Positions 62,832 to 64,000 of a DNA stretch of 64,000 nt are shown piece by piece. The notes beneath the pieces are model-generated. The model saw only the letters and a program-made list of their open reading frames with translations. It made no database searches and was not told the DNA's origin. The DNA comes from Rhodospirillaceae bacterium (GTDB lineage: Bacteria > Pseudomonadota > Alphaproteobacteria > Rhodospirillales > Rhodospirillaceae), in contig CANJRD010000007.1 in NCBI GenBank assembly GCA_947476695.1, forward strand, positions 124,001-188,000, given 5' to 3'. Position 1 is the stretch's first letter; each line of letters begins with the position of its first letter. Both the position numbers and the translations under genes were made by a program.

Positions 62832-62918
62832 ATGGAAAAATGCACACACGAACCGTCGTGCCCCAGAAAACTCTGGATCGCCGTCTGCTATCTCCTAAAG
62901 GGAGGCGGCGATGCGTAG
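62832..62918 (+). CDS. 28-residue microprotein
   Basis: The short frame encodes MEKCTHEPSCPRKLW plus a hydrophobic tail, with three Cys and one His. GGAGG at 62820-62824 lies 7 bases before the ATG, overlapping the end of the preceding gene. The stop overlaps the start of the next gene by 8 bases. Such packing suggests a real, translationally coupled gene, but it could be only a leader that couples its neighbours. Confidence 0.5.
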   Translation: MEKCTHEPSCPRKLWIAVCYLLKGGGDA

Positions 62919-63123
62919 AAGAGTTCGGGAGCGGTTGCGGGCGGCGATTGCTCGTCGCCGGCGGTACAGTTGGACCGTCCGAGAGGTGACGCTTACATGC
63001 TTTGTCTACTTCGGTGGCGCATTGGCGGTCTCCAGCGTCATCGGATCTGGCTGGTGGTTGTTCGCATGGCTTGTATTGGGACTGTCCCTCGTCGTGGCCC
63101 AAGGGCGAGAACCAGCCCTATAG
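62911..63123 (+). CDS. Small two-segment membrane protein
   Basis: The 70-residue product has a strongly basic N-terminus (MRRRVRERLRAAIARRRRYSW) and two hydrophobic stretches, about residues 28-46 and 47-63. ATG 62911 follows GGGAGG within the preceding microprotein gene. The basic region should stay in the cytoplasm and may contact nucleic acid or lipids. No family recognised. Confidence 0.6.
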   Translation: MRRRVRERLRAAIARRRRYSWTVREVTLTCFVYFGGALAVSSVIGSGWWLFAWLVLGLSLVVAQGREPAL

Positions 63124-63218
63124 CCAAGGTTTTTGACTTCTCTCGGGCACGATAAGCAAACGCCATAGGAGTCCGTGCAACATAAATTGTCAGTTCAGCC
63201 ACCACAGAAGCGCTGCCA

Positions 63219-63232
63219 TTGACCAAAATCAA
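63219..63232 (+). promoter_or_regulatory. FNR/FixK-type box upstream of hemerythrin gene
   Basis: TTGACCAAAATCAA fits the FNR/FixK pattern TTGA-N6-TCAA with both half-sites intact (one difference from TTGAT-N4-ATCAA). It lies 60 bases before the ATG of an oxygen-binding-type protein gene. Confidence 0.55.
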
Positions 63233-63291
63233 TCCGCTTCGCCGCGTTCAGACGCCAAAATTCTCTCTGCACCAGAGCAGAAGGCGCGACC

Positions 63292-63945
63292 ATGGGTGCC
63301 AGTCCCAACAGCTTGCCCACCGTGGCCGCAAGACTTCACCAAGACCACCTCAATTTCGCGCGGTTACTCAACGTCCTCGGACGCCAGCAGCGATTGCTTC
63401 GCGCGGGTGATCCGATCAATTGGGATATTGAGCGGGGAGTCGTCGCTTTCTACAGGAATTACTTCGAAAAATTTCATCATCGGGTGGAGGACGACATCTA
63501 CGATCTCGTCCAGCAGTACGATCCAGCGACTGCGAATCGCGTTCGCGCCATCCATCGCGAACACAAAGACTGCTCTGAACTTCTTCAGATTTTTGAGGGG
63601 GCCGTGAGTCTGATTTCTGGATCAAGACCAACCACGGCCCAGGAAGATGGCCGGCCAAAAGTGTTCTACGAGACAAAGGTACTCGATCATTATTGCAGTC
63701 AGCTGGAAAGCTTCGTTTCGCGGGAGCGCGAACACATGTCCAATGAGGAGACGCTCCTGCATCGTGCTGTCAAACATCTCAGTCTAGACGACTGGCGCGG
63801 CTTGAATGAGCGCCTATCAGAAGGAGATGATGATTTGTTCGGCAAGAAGCAGACGGCACGTTTCGACCGATTGCGCGACGCCATCCTTGCCGCCGACAAT
63901 CCGGCGCATGGTGAGAAGGATGATCACTCGACTTCCAATGGGTAA
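63292..63945 (+). CDS. Hemerythrin-like (HHE) domain protein
   Basis: The 217-residue helical product has the metal-ligand pattern of HHE domains: LHQDHLNFARLL near residue 16, EKFHHRVEDDIYDL near 60, IHREHKDCSELL near 87 and SREREHMSNEETLLHRAVKHLS near 145. Such proteins bind a di-iron centre and act in oxygen, nitric-oxide or iron handling. No signal peptide; a charged C-terminal tail of about 30 residues. An FNR/FixK-type site 60 bases upstream suggests induction at low oxygen. Confidence 0.85.
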   Translation: MGASPNSLPTVAARLHQDHLNFARLLNVLGRQQRLLRAGDPINWDIERGVVAFYRNYFEKFHHRVEDDIYDLVQQYDPATANRVRAIHREHKDCSELLQIFEGAVSLISGSRPTTAQEDGRPKVFYETKVLDHYCSQLESFVSREREHMSNEETLLHRAVKHLSLDDWRGLNERLSEGDDDLFGKKQTARFDRLRDAILAADNPAHGEKDDHSTSNG

Positions 63946-63975
63946 TTAGGCCACCGCTGCCCAGTAGCCAGGTGC

Positions 63976-63995
63976 GGGGGCTCCGCCGCCCCTTT
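63976..63995 (+). terminator. Possible terminator after the hemerythrin gene
   Basis: GGGGC (63977-63981) pairs with GCCCC (63988-63992) around a 6-nt loop and is followed by TTT. It lies 30 bases after the stop. The window ends 5 bases later. Confidence 0.4.
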
Positions 63996-64000
63996 GGCGA

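Overview
The window looks like chromosomal DNA of a GC-rich alphaproteobacterium. The best markers are a CcrM-type adenine methyltransferase gene (33593-34690) with a cluster of its own GANTC target sites upstream, a close match to the alphaproteobacterial EcfG general-stress promoter (41531-41555, minus), an ETF-ubiquinone oxidoreductase gene close to a TPR protein gene coupled to ispE, and rnhB one locus away from ccrM. I cannot name the genus.

Layout. 1-3683: minus-strand gene for a very large protein made only of a degenerate 10-residue repeat, cut by the window edge. 3931-7965: exported methyltransferase, small hypothetical, mmsA and an SDR dehydrogenase. 8118-20532: an accessory block with a DUF1592-type lipoprotein, a DUF1552-type Tat protein, a COG4315-type repeat protein, a TonB receptor and two exported VOC proteins, flanked by two inverted copies of a secreted protein family, plus an Ig-like and a propeller-like exported protein. 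20982-30136: membrane proteins, tRNA-Gln, ispE, TPR protein, ETF-QO, uracil-DNA glycosylase, moaB and rnhB. 30464-33276: a DUF1800/DUF1501 pair in which both genes are broken. 33593-37557: ccrM, two small exported paralogues, a racemase/decarboxylase-type enzyme and an acyltransferase. 37651-41010: operon of a Tat flavoprotein and two hydrolase-fold paralogues that lack the usual catalytic residues. 41207-41476: an extremely Gln-rich stress protein.

41711-57797 is a surface-glycan or glycosylation island: sulfotransferase, MFS transporter, TPR-glycosyltransferase, asnB, GT-A transferase, two GT61-type transferases, then a tightly packed run (methyltransferase, HAD, cytidylyltransferase, SDR, DegT aminotransferase, unknown, FAD oxidoreductase, methyltransferase, epimerase). 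These could build, activate and decorate an unusual, possibly CDP-linked, sugar. 57888-62042 holds a small stress protein, a scar in which an IS3 remnant sits between a truncated O-GlcNAc-transferase-like gene and a beta-sandwich gene fragment, and a TPR-protein arginine methyltransferase. 62511-63945 holds a three-gene small-protein operon and a hemerythrin-like gene behind an FNR/FixK-type box.

Local duplication recurs: secreted family 8118/17125, VOC 16148/16631, small exported 34748/35273, hydrolase fold 37651/38552, GT61 48100/49129. The strongest leads are the repeat protein, the ccrM upstream region, the Ser/His-less hydrolase pair, the TPR-PRMT and the EcfG-driven Gln-rich protein.
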